A DNA stretch of 64,000 nt, from NCBI GenBank assembly GCA_038322235.1, contig JBBQFQ010000028.1, positions 1 to 64,000 of the forward strand, read 5' to 3'. The position numbers and the translations under genes were made by a program. This DNA comes from SZAS-18 sp038322235 (GTDB lineage Bacteria; Verrucomicrobiota; Verrucomicrobiia; Chthoniobacterales; SZAS-18). This document shows positions 44,663 to 52,943 of the stretch, piece by piece. The notes beneath the pieces are model-generated. The model was not told the origin of the DNA. It worked only from the letters and a program-made list of their open reading frames with translations, and did no database searches. How positions within the stretch are numbered: the stretch's first letter is position 1; each line of letters begins with the position of its first letter.

Positions 44663-45248
44663 TGAGGCCGGCGGAAGCGGAAGACGCGCCGGAGAGCCCG
44701 GCGGCACCTGTCGTCGACTGGAACTCCCCCCTGCCGACTTGAGCCGCGAATGCGGGAACCAGCCCCCCCACCCACTCCAGCACCTGAAAGAGCGCCAAGC
44801 GGTTCCCGACCCCCGGGAACAAGATCGCCGGGGGACGTTTGCCGCGTCGCTTCCACCGAGGTGGCTTCGCCACGAGGATCCACGGCTTGCATATTCGACC
44901 GCCGGGCCTGAATCCGAATTCGCCGCACGCCTCGCGAGCTATAGTCGGCGGCTATCGGCGGGGGGCAGCCAAGGTATTGGCCGATTCCAGCGGCAGGGGG
45001 ACAGTTTCTTCAGATGGCCTCGAAAACACAAAACGTCACCGAACCCGTCATCGGCTTTTCTGCGAATGACCCCTGGAGGAGGCGACAGCCCGCCGAGCCG
45101 AACGCGATGGCAAGATGTTCTACTTTTTGCACCGAGCGCACGGCCCTTCCCTTGACCGCGAACCGCGAGCCCACGTCTCGACCCTGCGCGCCTTCCCAGC
45201 ACAACACTTTCCACTTCGATTAACGGAGAACGCATAACCAAAAAAAGG
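44663..45248. other. Intergenic region holding promoter-like copy A
   Basis: Long open frames here are on the minus strand and I recognise no protein in them. One contains NRLALFQVLEWVGGLVPAFA, which I could not assign. The only feature I can support is promoter-like copy A; the 268 bp between it and the next gene would be a long leader. Confidence 0.4.
44941..44980 (+). promoter_or_regulatory. LysR-box-like promoter element, copy A
   Basis: ATAGTC-GGC-GGCTAT (one T-G mispair) is followed after 17 bp by GGTATTGG. It lies upstream of the small secreted PepSY-like gene. Spacing is identical to copies B to E. Confidence 0.6.
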
Positions 45249-45602
45249 ATGAAATCGAACCTACGCCAATTTGCGCTATCTCTCGTTTTAGTATTGGGAG
45301 TCAGCTTTTCCGCCGCCGCAGCCGAGGAATCTCAGGCAGAACTGAAGATGCAAGCCACCATAACCCAGGAAGCAGCCGCGAAGACGGCACTCACGAAAGT
45401 CCCAGGCGGCAAAATCAAAAGCGCGGAAATCGAAAAGGAGAATGGCAAACTCATCTGGTCCTTCGACATCTCGATGCCCACTTCAACGAGCATCACAGAG
45501 ATCCAGGTGGACGCAAAGACTGGCAAAATCGCTTCTAATCAGGTCGAAACGCCCGCAGATCAGGCGAAGGAAGCAGCGGCCGACAAGAAAACAAATAAGT
45601 AA
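45249..45602 (+). CDS. Small secreted PepSY-like protein
   Basis: A signal peptide (FALSLVLVLGVSFSAAAAEE) is followed by one domain reading ITQEAAAKTALTKVPGGKIK, SAEIEKENGKLIWSFDISMP and ITEIQVDAKTGKIASNQVET, which is the PepSY pattern (helix, then G.i...E.E...G...y.v.......v.VDa.tG.v). PepSY domains often act as peptidase inhibitors or folding aids in the envelope. The C-terminal tail is Lys/Ala-rich. A Shine-Dalgarno-like AAAAAGG lies directly upstream of the ATG. PPK2 follows 138 bp downstream. Confidence 0.82.
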   Translation: MKSNLRQFALSLVLVLGVSFSAAAAEESQAELKMQATITQEAAAKTALTKVPGGKIKSAEIEKENGKLIWSFDISMPTSTSITEIQVDAKTGKIASNQVETPADQAKEAAADKKTNK

Positions 45603-45740
45603 CTTCGCGGGGGCCATCGGTGCCTGGCGCCGGCGGTCCTCCACTTTTGACGCCCCCGATCGCGCTGCGGAATTCTGATTCAATGACTCGTTTAACCCAG
45701 CGCCGGCACGAGCCTCTGTTTCGGCTAAAAGGAACACACT

Positions 45741-46610
45741 ATGAGTGAGGGCATCGTCACAAAAGCGTTTCGGGTGCAGCCCGGAGACAAAGTGAATCTC
45801 GGGAGTCGGCCGACGATCGTCGAGCCCCTTTTCAAGTCGAAGAAGCAGTATCGTCAAATGCTGGGCAGCCATGTGGAGGAACTGAGCGCGATGCAGCGCC
45901 TGCACTATGCGTCGGACCGCTCCGCGCTGCTTCTGATCTTCCAAGGGATGGATGCGGCCGGCAAGGACGGCGCGATCCGGCACGTTATGTCCGGAGTGAA
46001 TCCGCAGGGCTGCGAAGTTTTCAGTTTCAAACAGCCGAGCGCCGAAGAATTGAAACACGATTTCCTTTGGCGCTCGAACCGCCGTCTTCCGGAACGCGGC
46101 CGGATCGGGATCTTCAACCGCTCCTACTACGAGGAAGTCCTCATCGTCCGAGTGCATCCGGAAATTCTGCTGAGACAAAGGCTTCCGGAGGCATTGCCGG
46201 ACGCGAAGACCATCTGGCTGGATCGATATCGTTCAATCGTGGAGCTAGAGGCGCATCTCGACCGCAATGGCACCAAGGTCATCAAATTCTTCCTTCACCT
46301 CTCGAAGGACGAACAGGCCCGGCGCTTTCGCGATCGCATCGACGAACCCGAGAACAGCTGGAAGTTCAGCTTTGCCGACATCCACGAAAGGAAAAGCTGG
46401 CCGCTCTACCTGCAGGCTTACGAAGCAGCGCTCGGCGCTACGAGCACGGCCGAGTCGCCTTGGTACGTCGTACCGGCTGATGGCAAAAAAAACGCGCGGT
46501 TGATCGTTTCGCAAATCATCCTCGATGCCTTCCGCGAACTCCCGATGGCGTATCCGAAGACAACCGCCAAACGACGGGAAGAATTGGAAGCGATTCGCAG
46601 TCAACTCTGA
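45741..46610 (+). CDS. ppk2: Polyphosphate kinase 2 family protein
   Basis: PPK2 enzymes transfer phosphate between inorganic polyphosphate and nucleotides. The 289-residue protein has Walker A at residues 69 to 77 (GMDAAGKDG), then GVNPQGCEVFSFKQPSAEEL, FLWRSNRRLPERGRIGIFNR, the Walker B-containing SYYEEVLIVRVHPE, and IKFFLHLSKDEQARRFRDRI. This is the single-domain short form that favours NMP or NDP phosphorylation. It shares one base with the next gene's start codon, so it is in the operon with manA, the HAD gene and GH130. Confidence 0.94.
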   Translation: MSEGIVTKAFRVQPGDKVNLGSRPTIVEPLFKSKKQYRQMLGSHVEELSAMQRLHYASDRSALLLIFQGMDAAGKDGAIRHVMSGVNPQGCEVFSFKQPSAEELKHDFLWRSNRRLPERGRIGIFNRSYYEEVLIVRVHPEILLRQRLPEALPDAKTIWLDRYRSIVELEAHLDRNGTKVIKFFLHLSKDEQARRFRDRIDEPENSWKFSFADIHERKSWPLYLQAYEAALGATSTAESPWYVVPADGKKNARLIVSQIILDAFRELPMAYPKTTAKRREELEAIRSQL

Positions 46611-47623
46611 TGATGAACGATCAAGTACCAACTGAAAGCGTTCTCTATCCGCTGCGCTTCGAGCCGCTTTACCAGTATCGGCTTTGGGGTGGACGGCGGC
46701 TGGCGAGATGGGTGCGCGCGCCGTTACCGGATGATGAACCGGTTGGCGAAGCTTGGCTGTTGAGCGACCGCGATGACCATCCAAGCCGGGTTGCCGAGGG
46801 AGCGCTCAAAGGTCATTCGCTGACGCAACTCATCCAAGAATCTCCGGCACAGTTGCTCGGGAAATATGCGGGCCACGGTCGTCGATTTCCCCTTCTTCTA
46901 AAATTCCTCGACGCCCGAGACACGCTCTCGGTGCAGGTGCATCCTTCGGATCGAAAGACCGACTACCTCCCCAAGGGCGAAACCGGAAAAACGGAAGCGT
47001 GGGTCGTGCTGGAGACCGGCGCGAAAAGCTGCATCTACGCAGGCCTGACGGCGAATTCCACCGAGGAAACGGTGAAGCAGGCGCTTCGCGAAGGGACCGT
47101 GGCGGATCATCTGGCTTCGTTCACTCCGAAAACCGGCGACGCGATTTTGATCCCGGCGGGGGCAGTTCACTCGTTGGGCGATGTGGTCGTGTTTGAGATC
47201 CAGGAGAACAGCGACGTGACCTTTCGGTTATTTGACTGGAATCACGTAGACACGAAGACCGCCCAGCCAAGGCCGCTCCAGGTCGAGCAGGCGCTCGCCT
47301 GCCTTGATTTCGCGCAAAAGGCGATCGGTCCAGTCGTTCCCTTCACGGAGATGGAATCTCCGGCACTGCGCGAACGACTGATTACTTGTGATCACTTCGG
47401 GCTTTGGCGACTTAGTGGAACGTCGCCGTTTTCAGTCGGACAAGCGGAAACGCCGCGCGTGCTGGTGTGCCTCTTCGGCGAAGGTCACCTGGAGCATGAC
47501 GGCGCGAGATACACCTGCAGAAAGGGCGATGTCTTCCTGCTCCCTGCCACGGTCGGAGCCTGCCTCTGCCGTCCTGGCGCAGCCATGACAGTCCTGGAGA
47601 TCTCGCTGCCTGAGGAGGCCTGA
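46610..47623 (+). CDS. manA: Class I mannose-6-phosphate isomerase
   Basis: The cupin enzyme interconverts mannose 6-phosphate and fructose 6-phosphate. Zinc ligands are seen in LSVQVHPSDRKTDY (Q-x-H), TEAWVVLETG (Glu) and PAGAVHSLGDVVVFEIQENS then DVTFRLFDW (His and following block). The length of 337 residues fits the short Firmicute-like type I enzymes. The start overlaps the PPK2 stop by one base. Downstream fructose 6-phosphate would feed phosphoketolase. Confidence 0.92.
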   Translation: MMNDQVPTESVLYPLRFEPLYQYRLWGGRRLARWVRAPLPDDEPVGEAWLLSDRDDHPSRVAEGALKGHSLTQLIQESPAQLLGKYAGHGRRFPLLLKFLDARDTLSVQVHPSDRKTDYLPKGETGKTEAWVVLETGAKSCIYAGLTANSTEETVKQALREGTVADHLASFTPKTGDAILIPAGAVHSLGDVVVFEIQENSDVTFRLFDWNHVDTKTAQPRPLQVEQALACLDFAQKAIGPVVPFTEMESPALRERLITCDHFGLWRLSGTSPFSVGQAETPRVLVCLFGEGHLEHDGARYTCRKGDVFLLPATVGACLCRPGAAMTVLEISLPEEA

Positions 47624-47627
47624 TGCC

Positions 47628-48389
47628 ATGAGGAAACTTATCGTCTTCGATTTGGACGGCACGCTCGCCGAGAGTAAAGCGTCTCTCGACGGGGAGATGT
47701 CCAGTCTGCTCACGGCACTCTTGGCTATCGTGAAGGTGGCGATCATTTCCGGGGGAAGCTGGACGCAATTCGAGAAGCAGATTCTCTCCCATCTTCCCCA
47801 GGATAAACACCTGCGGAATCTGAGTATGCTTCCCACCTGTGGAACCAAATTCTACCGATACTCGACTAGTTGGGAGCAGCTCTATGCAGAAGATTTGACG
47901 CCTGAGGACAAGGGAAAGATCATTCGCGCGCTGAATGATGTCTGCAACGACGCCGGCTTCAAGGCGCAGAAGGTCTGGGGCGAGGTCATTGAAGACCGGG
48001 GAAGCCAGATCACGTTCTCCGCACTCGGGCAAGCGGCTCCTCTCGAAGAGAAAGAGAAGTGGGATTCGGATTTCGCCAAGCGGAGGACGATGAAAGCGAG
48101 TCTAGACCAAATAATTCCCGAATTTTCCGTGCGCCTGGGCGGGACAACATCGATTGATGTCACGAAGCCCGGAATCGACAAGGCCTACGGGATTAGAAAA
48201 CTCCGCGACACCCTCGGGATCGCGATCGACGAGATGATCTTTGTCGGCGATGCGTTATTTCCTGGTGGCAACGACTATCCTGCGAAGGAAGCTGGTGCGT
48301 TATCCATTCAAGTCCGGGATCCGAATGAAACCAAGCGGGTAATTCAAGCCATCGTCGCCTGCCTCGGTAGCGCGGAGGAATCTCGATGA
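47628..48389 (+). CDS. HAD-IIB phosphatase/mutase, alpha-phosphomannomutase-like
   Basis: The nucleophile block is LIVFDLDGTLAES (Asp8, Asp10). The late motif GDALFPGGNDYPAKEAGA is close to the GDKTxPGGNDxEI signature of eukaryote-type phosphomannomutases, rather than to ordinary HAD phosphatases. Other parts (VRLGGTTSIDVTKPGIDKAY) also match PMM-like proteins. A mutase converting mannose 1-phosphate to mannose 6-phosphate would link the GH130 enzyme to ManA. It could instead be a sugar-phosphate phosphatase; sequence alone does not decide. It ends overlapping the GH130 start. Confidence 0.82.
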   Translation: MRKLIVFDLDGTLAESKASLDGEMSSLLTALLAIVKVAIISGGSWTQFEKQILSHLPQDKHLRNLSMLPTCGTKFYRYSTSWEQLYAEDLTPEDKGKIIRALNDVCNDAGFKAQKVWGEVIEDRGSQITFSALGQAAPLEEKEKWDSDFAKRRTMKASLDQIIPEFSVRLGGTTSIDVTKPGIDKAYGIRKLRDTLGIAIDEMIFVGDALFPGGNDYPAKEAGALSIQVRDPNETKRVIQAIVACLGSAEESR

Positions 48390-49510
48390 GCGACTTTAAA
48401 ATAAAGCGTCTGGGTTTGCTGATGGAGCCCGAGCCGGGCAATCCGCATGAGGTTGAAGGCACGCTGAATCCAGCCGCGGTGCGCGCTCCGGACGGACAAC
48501 TCTACCTCTTTCCGCGTCTGGTGGCGGAAGGGAACTACTCCCGGATCGGCATCGCTCGCGTGAAGTTCAATGCTGTGGGTGACCCTTGCGGGGTGGAGCG
48601 TCTGGGCCTCGCACTCGAGCCCACGACGGATTACGAGCGTCTGCCTGGCGGCGGTGGCGGATGCGAGGACGCTCGAGTCACCTATGTCGAGCCTCTGCGG
48701 CATTATGTGATGACCTACACGGCCCTTTCGCCAGATGGTCCCCGGATCGCGCTCGCCGCGTCGAAAGATTTGCTGCACTGGGAACGGGTCGGTTTGGCCA
48801 GGTTTGAAGCCTATCAAGGCATCGACTTCGTCCACGTCGATAACAAGGATGCCAGCGTCTTCCCGGTCGCCATTCCCAATCACGCGGGAAAGCTGCAGCT
48901 GGCTCTGCTGCACCGTCCGCTTTTTCCTGGCACTCGCCCAGAGGAAACCGCCTGCGAAGGATCGTGCCGGCTCGTCGATCGTGAGCATGAAAGCATTTGG
49001 ATTTCCTATTCTCCCATGGCATCGAAAGAACTCGTGGGGTATGATCCCGGGCTGTTCAACTCCCATCATCGGCTCGCCACTCCCGTTGCACCGTGGGAGG
49101 AACTAAAGATTGGCGGCGGCACTCCGCCGATCCTGTGTCGGCACGGCTGGCTGGTCCTTTACCACGGTGTCAGCAAATCGGCTGAGCCCGAGAAGGACGG
49201 ACGCCAGCTCTGCTACGCCGCTGGCCTGATGGTGCTCTCGAAGGAGCATCCGCAGGCGATTCTCTATCGCTCGCCGGCACCAGTGCTGAGGCCAGAATCG
49301 CCTGAAGAACTCCGAGGAACGATCTCCAATGTCGTATTTCCCACGGGCATCGATCGCCGCGATGACCTGGGTCAGCCGGACCGCTTCGATATCTATTACG
49401 GAATGGCCGACAGCCGGATCGGCGTCGCGAGCCTCGTCATCCCGAAAGTCCTGCCAATTGGCGCGCCCGCGGACGCTCAGCAGGCACCATGCGATGAGGT
49501 CGGAGCATGA
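48386..49510 (+). CDS. Glycoside hydrolase family 130 protein (mannoside phosphorylase or mannosidase)
   Basis: The five-bladed propeller family is recognised by EVEGTLNPAAVRAPDGQLYL, PGGGGGCEDARVTYVEPLRH, TYTALSPDGPRIALAASKDL, VDNKDASVFPVAIPN and GGGTPPILCRHGWLVLYHGV. GH130 enzymes act on beta-mannosides, mostly by phosphorolysis to mannose 1-phosphate; some are hydrolases. The pairing with PMM- and ManA-like genes favours a phosphorylase. No signal peptide, so the substrate must be imported. Its stop overlaps the atpD start (ATGA). Confidence 0.9.
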   Translation: MSDFKIKRLGLLMEPEPGNPHEVEGTLNPAAVRAPDGQLYLFPRLVAEGNYSRIGIARVKFNAVGDPCGVERLGLALEPTTDYERLPGGGGGCEDARVTYVEPLRHYVMTYTALSPDGPRIALAASKDLLHWERVGLARFEAYQGIDFVHVDNKDASVFPVAIPNHAGKLQLALLHRPLFPGTRPEETACEGSCRLVDREHESIWISYSPMASKELVGYDPGLFNSHHRLATPVAPWEELKIGGGTPPILCRHGWLVLYHGVSKSAEPEKDGRQLCYAAGLMVLSKEHPQAILYRSPAPVLRPESPEELRGTISNVVFPTGIDRRDDLGQPDRFDIYYGMADSRIGVASLVIPKVLPIGAPADAQQAPCDEVGA

Positions 49511-50943
49511 AGGAGAACGTCAATCTCGGCTCGGTGGTCGCGGTTCGCGGCAGCGTCGTCGATGCAAGATTCGAAGACCATCTGCCGGCGATCTACACCG
49601 TCCTACGGGCGGGTGAAAACCGTGAGATCATCATCGAGGTGCTCGCGCAGCGCGACGCGCACACGGTGCGGGGAATCGCCCTCACCCCCACCCAGGGTCT
49701 CGCGCGCGGGATGGCCGTCGAAGACACCGGTGGACCCCTCAAGGCGCCCGTCGGGAAAGAGATTCTCTCCCGAATGTTTGATGTTTTTGGGAACACGATC
49801 GACCGGGGAGCCGCGTTGACCGACGTCGAGTGGCGCTCGGTGCATCGCGATCCACCGGCGCTGGCGCGCCGTTCCACCAAGTCGGAGATCTTCGAGACCG
49901 GCATCAAAGTCATCGATGTGCTCGTGCCGTTGGAGCGCGGCGGGAAGGGGGGGATGTTTGGCGGCGCCGGGGTCGGTAAAACGGTGCTGCTCACCGAAAT
50001 GATCCACAACATGGTCGGGCATCAGAACGGAGTGAGCATTTTCTGTGGCATCGGCGAGCGCTGTCGCGAAGGCGAGGAACTTTATCGCGAGATGAAGGAA
50101 GCGGGCGTCCTGCCGAAAATGGTGATGCTTTTTGGCCAGATGAACGAAGCGCCCGGCGCCCGGTTCCGCGTGGGCCATGCGGCGCTGACGATGGCCGAAT
50201 ATTTCCGGGACGATGAACACCGCGACGTCCTGCTGCTGATCGACAACATCTTCCGCTTTATCCAAGCCGGCATGGAGGTTTCCGGGCTGATGGGCCAGAT
50301 GCCGTCGCGTCTCGGGTACCAACCGACCATGGGTACCGAGCTCTCCGGCTTGGAGGAACGCATCGCGAATACCGACACCGGCGCGATCACTTCCATTCAG
50401 GCCGTCTATGTGCCGGCGGATGATTTTACGGATCCGGCGGCGGTGCACACTTTCTCGCATCTCTCCGCGTCCATCGTGCTCTCGCGGAAACGCGCCGGCG
50501 AAGGGCTATTCCCCGCGGTCGATCCCTTGCAGTCCACGTCGAAGATCGCCACCCCGGGCATCGTCGGCGAGCGGCACTACCGGCTGGCGCAGGAAATCCG
50601 GCGCACGCTCGCGCAATACGCGGAGCTCAAGGACATCATCGCGATGTTGGGTCTGGAGCAGCTTTCGCCGGACGATCGCAAGGTCGTCGCGCGCGCCCGC
50701 AGACTGGAGCGGTTCCTCACCCAGCCATTCTTCACCACCGAACAATTCACCGGCCTGAAGGGCAAGCTGGTCAGTCTCGAGGATTCACTCGATGGCTGCG
50801 AACGAATCCTGCGAGACGAGTTCAAGGACTTCCCGGAGAGCGCGCTCTACATGATCGGCGCGATCGATGAAGCCAAGACGAAGGCCAAATCCGTATCCAG
50901 ACCAACGGAACAACCCGAACCGGTCCCCGCGCATGCAGCTTAA
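49507..50943 (+). CDS. atpD: N-type ATPase beta subunit
   Basis: The catalytic beta subunit of the alternative F-type (N-) ATPase. Walker A GGAGVGKT spans residues 152 to 159. The catalytic Glu lies in CGIGERCREGEELYREM, Walker B in VLLLIDNIFRFIQAGMEVSG, and DPLQSTSKIATPGIVGERHY is intact. The C-terminus has a Pro/Ala-rich extension. It begins the operon D-C-Q-R-B-E-F-A-G, the diagnostic order of N-ATPases, which occur beside the regular ATP synthase and are spread by horizontal transfer. Its start overlaps the GH130 stop, so the carbohydrate and ATPase genes are one transcription unit. Confidence 0.95.
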   Translation: MKENVNLGSVVAVRGSVVDARFEDHLPAIYTVLRAGENREIIIEVLAQRDAHTVRGIALTPTQGLARGMAVEDTGGPLKAPVGKEILSRMFDVFGNTIDRGAALTDVEWRSVHRDPPALARRSTKSEIFETGIKVIDVLVPLERGGKGGMFGGAGVGKTVLLTEMIHNMVGHQNGVSIFCGIGERCREGEELYREMKEAGVLPKMVMLFGQMNEAPGARFRVGHAALTMAEYFRDDEHRDVLLLIDNIFRFIQAGMEVSGLMGQMPSRLGYQPTMGTELSGLEERIANTDTGAITSIQAVYVPADDFTDPAAVHTFSHLSASIVLSRKRAGEGLFPAVDPLQSTSKIATPGIVGERHYRLAQEIRRTLAQYAELKDIIAMLGLEQLSPDDRKVVARARRLERFLTQPFFTTEQFTGLKGKLVSLEDSLDGCERILRDEFKDFPESALYMIGAIDEAKTKAKSVSRPTEQPEPVPAHAA

Positions 50944-51322
50944 GATTCTCCTCCCCTTCCAGGTTTTCGCGGAGAAGAGCGATGTTCTGCGCGTCGTCGC
51001 GGAGACGCCGGAAGGTTCGTTCGGGCTCCTGCCCCATCGGCTCGACTGCGTGGCCGCTCTCGCGCCGGGTATTCTGACCTATGAAACGGCCGCCGATGGC
51101 GAAGTCTCCGTCGCGGTGGATGAGGGCGTGCTGGTGAAGACCGGCGCCGAAGTGCTCGTCTCCGTGCGCCGCGCCCTGGGTGGAGTGGATCTCGGGCAAC
51201 TGCGGGCCTCGGTGGAGAGAGAGTTTCTCACGCTCGATGAAAGCGAGAAAAGTGTCCGCTCGGTCATGGCCAAATTGGAGTCGGGATTCCTTCGCCGCTT
51301 CGCCACTTTCACCCATGAATAA
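50933..51322 (+). CDS. atpC: N-type ATPase epsilon subunit
   Basis: The 129-residue protein starts MQLKILLPFQVFAEKSDVLR, has TPEGSFGLLPHRLDCVAALA (GxxGxLPxHxx pattern) and a C-terminal helix pair (DESEKSVRSVMAKLESGFLR). It overlaps the 3' end of atpD by 11 bp and the next gene by 8 bp. It belongs to the central stalk. Confidence 0.92.
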   Translation: MQLKILLPFQVFAEKSDVLRVVAETPEGSFGLLPHRLDCVAALAPGILTYETAADGEVSVAVDEGVLVKTGAEVLVSVRRALGGVDLGQLRASVEREFLTLDESEKSVRSVMAKLESGFLRRFATFTHE

Positions 51323-51641
51323 CGAGCCACCAAGAAGTGGGCCCGCTCTCGCCCGCGAAATCGGCGCCAAGGCGGAACGCAAGCTCCGCGCCCGCCGCCG
51401 CGGCAGTCCCGGGGTCTGGTTCGGTCTCGGCATGATGGGACTGATCGGCTGGTCTGTCACCGTGCCGACGCTGCTCGGGGCAGCGCTCGGACTCTGGCTG
51501 GATCACCATTATCCCAGCAGCCATTCATGGACCCTCGCGCTGCTCGTGGCCGGTCTGGTCATCGGCTGCGGGAATGCGTGGCATTGGGTCGCCAAAGAAG
51601 AAAAAGCCATGCGCGACGACGAGGAGGACAAGCATGAATGA
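51315..51641 (+). CDS. atpQ: N-type ATPase subunit AtpQ (AtpI-like)
   Basis: A 108-residue protein with a basic N-terminal region and two hydrophobic helices (FGLGMMGLIGWSVTVPTLLG and WTLALLVAGLVIGCGNAWHW). This position and topology are those of AtpQ in N-ATPase operons, thought to help c-ring assembly or ion transport. The start overlaps atpC. Confidence 0.85.
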   Translation: MNNEPPRSGPALAREIGAKAERKLRARRRGSPGVWFGLGMMGLIGWSVTVPTLLGAALGLWLDHHYPSSHSWTLALLVAGLVIGCGNAWHWVAKEEKAMRDDEEDKHE

Positions 51642-51951
51642 TTCACTGATGCTCGGACTCTCAGGAGTGGCGGGTGGCCTCCTGGGGGCGCTCTTCTTCG
51701 GCGGCCTCTGGTGGACCGTACGCAAAGGTCTGGTGTCACCGCGGCCGGCCGTCTGGTTTCTCGGGAGCCTGCTCATCCGAACCGCGATCAGCCTTGCCGG
51801 TTTCTATCTCGTTGGACGCGGCGATGGGAAGCGATTGCTCGTCTGTCTCCTCGGATTCACCATCGCGCGGTTCGTCGTCATGCGCCTGACGCGTCCCACC
51901 GACGCACCCGGCAAACCAATCAAGGAGGCGGGCCATGCATCTCACGCCTGA
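51634..51951 (+). CDS. atpR: N-type ATPase subunit AtpR
   Basis: The 105-residue protein has three hydrophobic segments (LGLSGVAGGLLGALFFGGLW; SPRPAVWFLGSLLIRTAISL; LVCLLGFTIARFVVMRLT) with conserved Arg in the second and third, as in AtpR, a membrane protein unique to N-ATPases and proposed to contact the c ring. It overlaps both neighbours. Confidence 0.88.
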   Translation: MNDSLMLGLSGVAGGLLGALFFGGLWWTVRKGLVSPRPAVWFLGSLLIRTAISLAGFYLVGRGDGKRLLVCLLGFTIARFVVMRLTRPTDAPGKPIKEAGHASHA

Positions 51952-52666
51952 CCAAATCATCTTCTGGCAGCACGGAGTCTTCAAGCTCAACGGAACCATT
52001 GCCTTCACCTGGGCGATCATGATCGTCCTCGTGGTGGGCTCGAAACTCATCACCCGCCGGCTCACCCTCGAGCACCAACGATCTCGCTGGCAAAACCTCC
52101 TGGAAATCGTCGTTACCGGAATCGAAAATCAGATCGGCGAAGTCGGCCTGCGCAATCCGAGGAATTACCTGCCGTTTCTCGGGACGCTCTTCCTGTTTGT
52201 CGCCACGGCGAGCCTCTTCACGATCATCCCCGGCTACGAACCGCCGACGGGTTCACTCTCGACGACGGCCGCGCTGGCGCTCTGCGTCTTCGGGGCCGTG
52301 CCGTTGTTTGGCATCCTCGATCAAGGGCTCGGTGGCTATCTGAAGTCTTATCTCGAGCCGACGGTGATCATGCTGCCGTTCAACATCATCAGCGAAGTCT
52401 CCCGCACGCTGGCCCTCGCGGTCCGGCTCTTTGGCAACATGATGAGCGGCGCCATGATCATCGGCATCCTGGTCACGATCACGCCGCTCCTGTTCCCGGT
52501 CGTCATGACCCTGCTCGGTCTCCTCACCGGCATGGTGCAGGCCTACATCTTCAGCATCCTCGCCGCGGTCTATGTCGCGGCGGCGGTTCGCCCCCCAAAG
52601 CCGGCCACTCCAACGTCCCCCGAACCTCCCTCAACCCCGCCGCAACCCAACCAGATCCATGGATAA
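51935..52666 (+). CDS. atpB: N-type ATPase a subunit
   Basis: The ion-channel subunit of Fo. The essential Arg (about residue 164) lies in LALAVRLFGNMMSGAM, and the last helices end VVMTLLGLLTGMVQAYIFSI followed by LAAVYVAAAV. The N-terminal half has FWQHGVFKLNGTIAFTWAIM. A Pro-rich tail of about 30 residues is unusual. It overlaps atpE by 8 bp. Confidence 0.94.
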   Translation: MHLTPDQIIFWQHGVFKLNGTIAFTWAIMIVLVVGSKLITRRLTLEHQRSRWQNLLEIVVTGIENQIGEVGLRNPRNYLPFLGTLFLFVATASLFTIIPGYEPPTGSLSTTAALALCVFGAVPLFGILDQGLGGYLKSYLEPTVIMLPFNIISEVSRTLALAVRLFGNMMSGAMIIGILVTITPLLFPVVMTLLGLLTGMVQAYIFSILAAVYVAAAVRPPKPATPTSPEPPSTPPQPNQIHG

Positions 52667-52940
52667 CATGACCCTCATCGCGGTGGCTTCGATCGCCACC
52701 GCCGGCTTCGCCACCAGCATCGGCTGCATGTGCCCGGCCCTCGGAGAAGGCCGCGCCGTCGCGACGGCTCTAACCGCCCTCGCCCAGCAGCCGGACGCCT
52801 CCGCCACGATCACTCGCACGCTTTTTGTCGGGCTCGCGATGATCGAATCGACCGCCATCTACTGCTTCGTGGTGTCGATGATTCTGATTTTCGCCAATCC
52901 CTTCTGGAATCACGTGATCGCCACCGCCCCGGGGAAATAA
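52659..52940 (+). CDS. atpE: N-type ATPase c subunit with two carboxylates
   Basis: The 93-residue rotor subunit has two helices. Helix 1 has Glu30 (CMCPALGEGRAVATALTALA) and helix 2 has the essential Glu63 in GLAMIESTAIYCFVVSMILI. E63-S64-T65 and Y68 are the residues that coordinate Na+ in sodium-type c rings, whereas Glu30 in place of the usual Gln gives the two-carboxylate site known from the Burkholderia pseudomallei N-ATPase, for which proton use was reported. Ion choice is therefore open. The polar loop is QQPDAS. Confidence 0.94.
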   Translation: MDNMTLIAVASIATAGFATSIGCMCPALGEGRAVATALTALAQQPDASATITRTLFVGLAMIESTAIYCFVVSMILIFANPFWNHVIATAPGK

Positions 52941-52943
52941 TCC

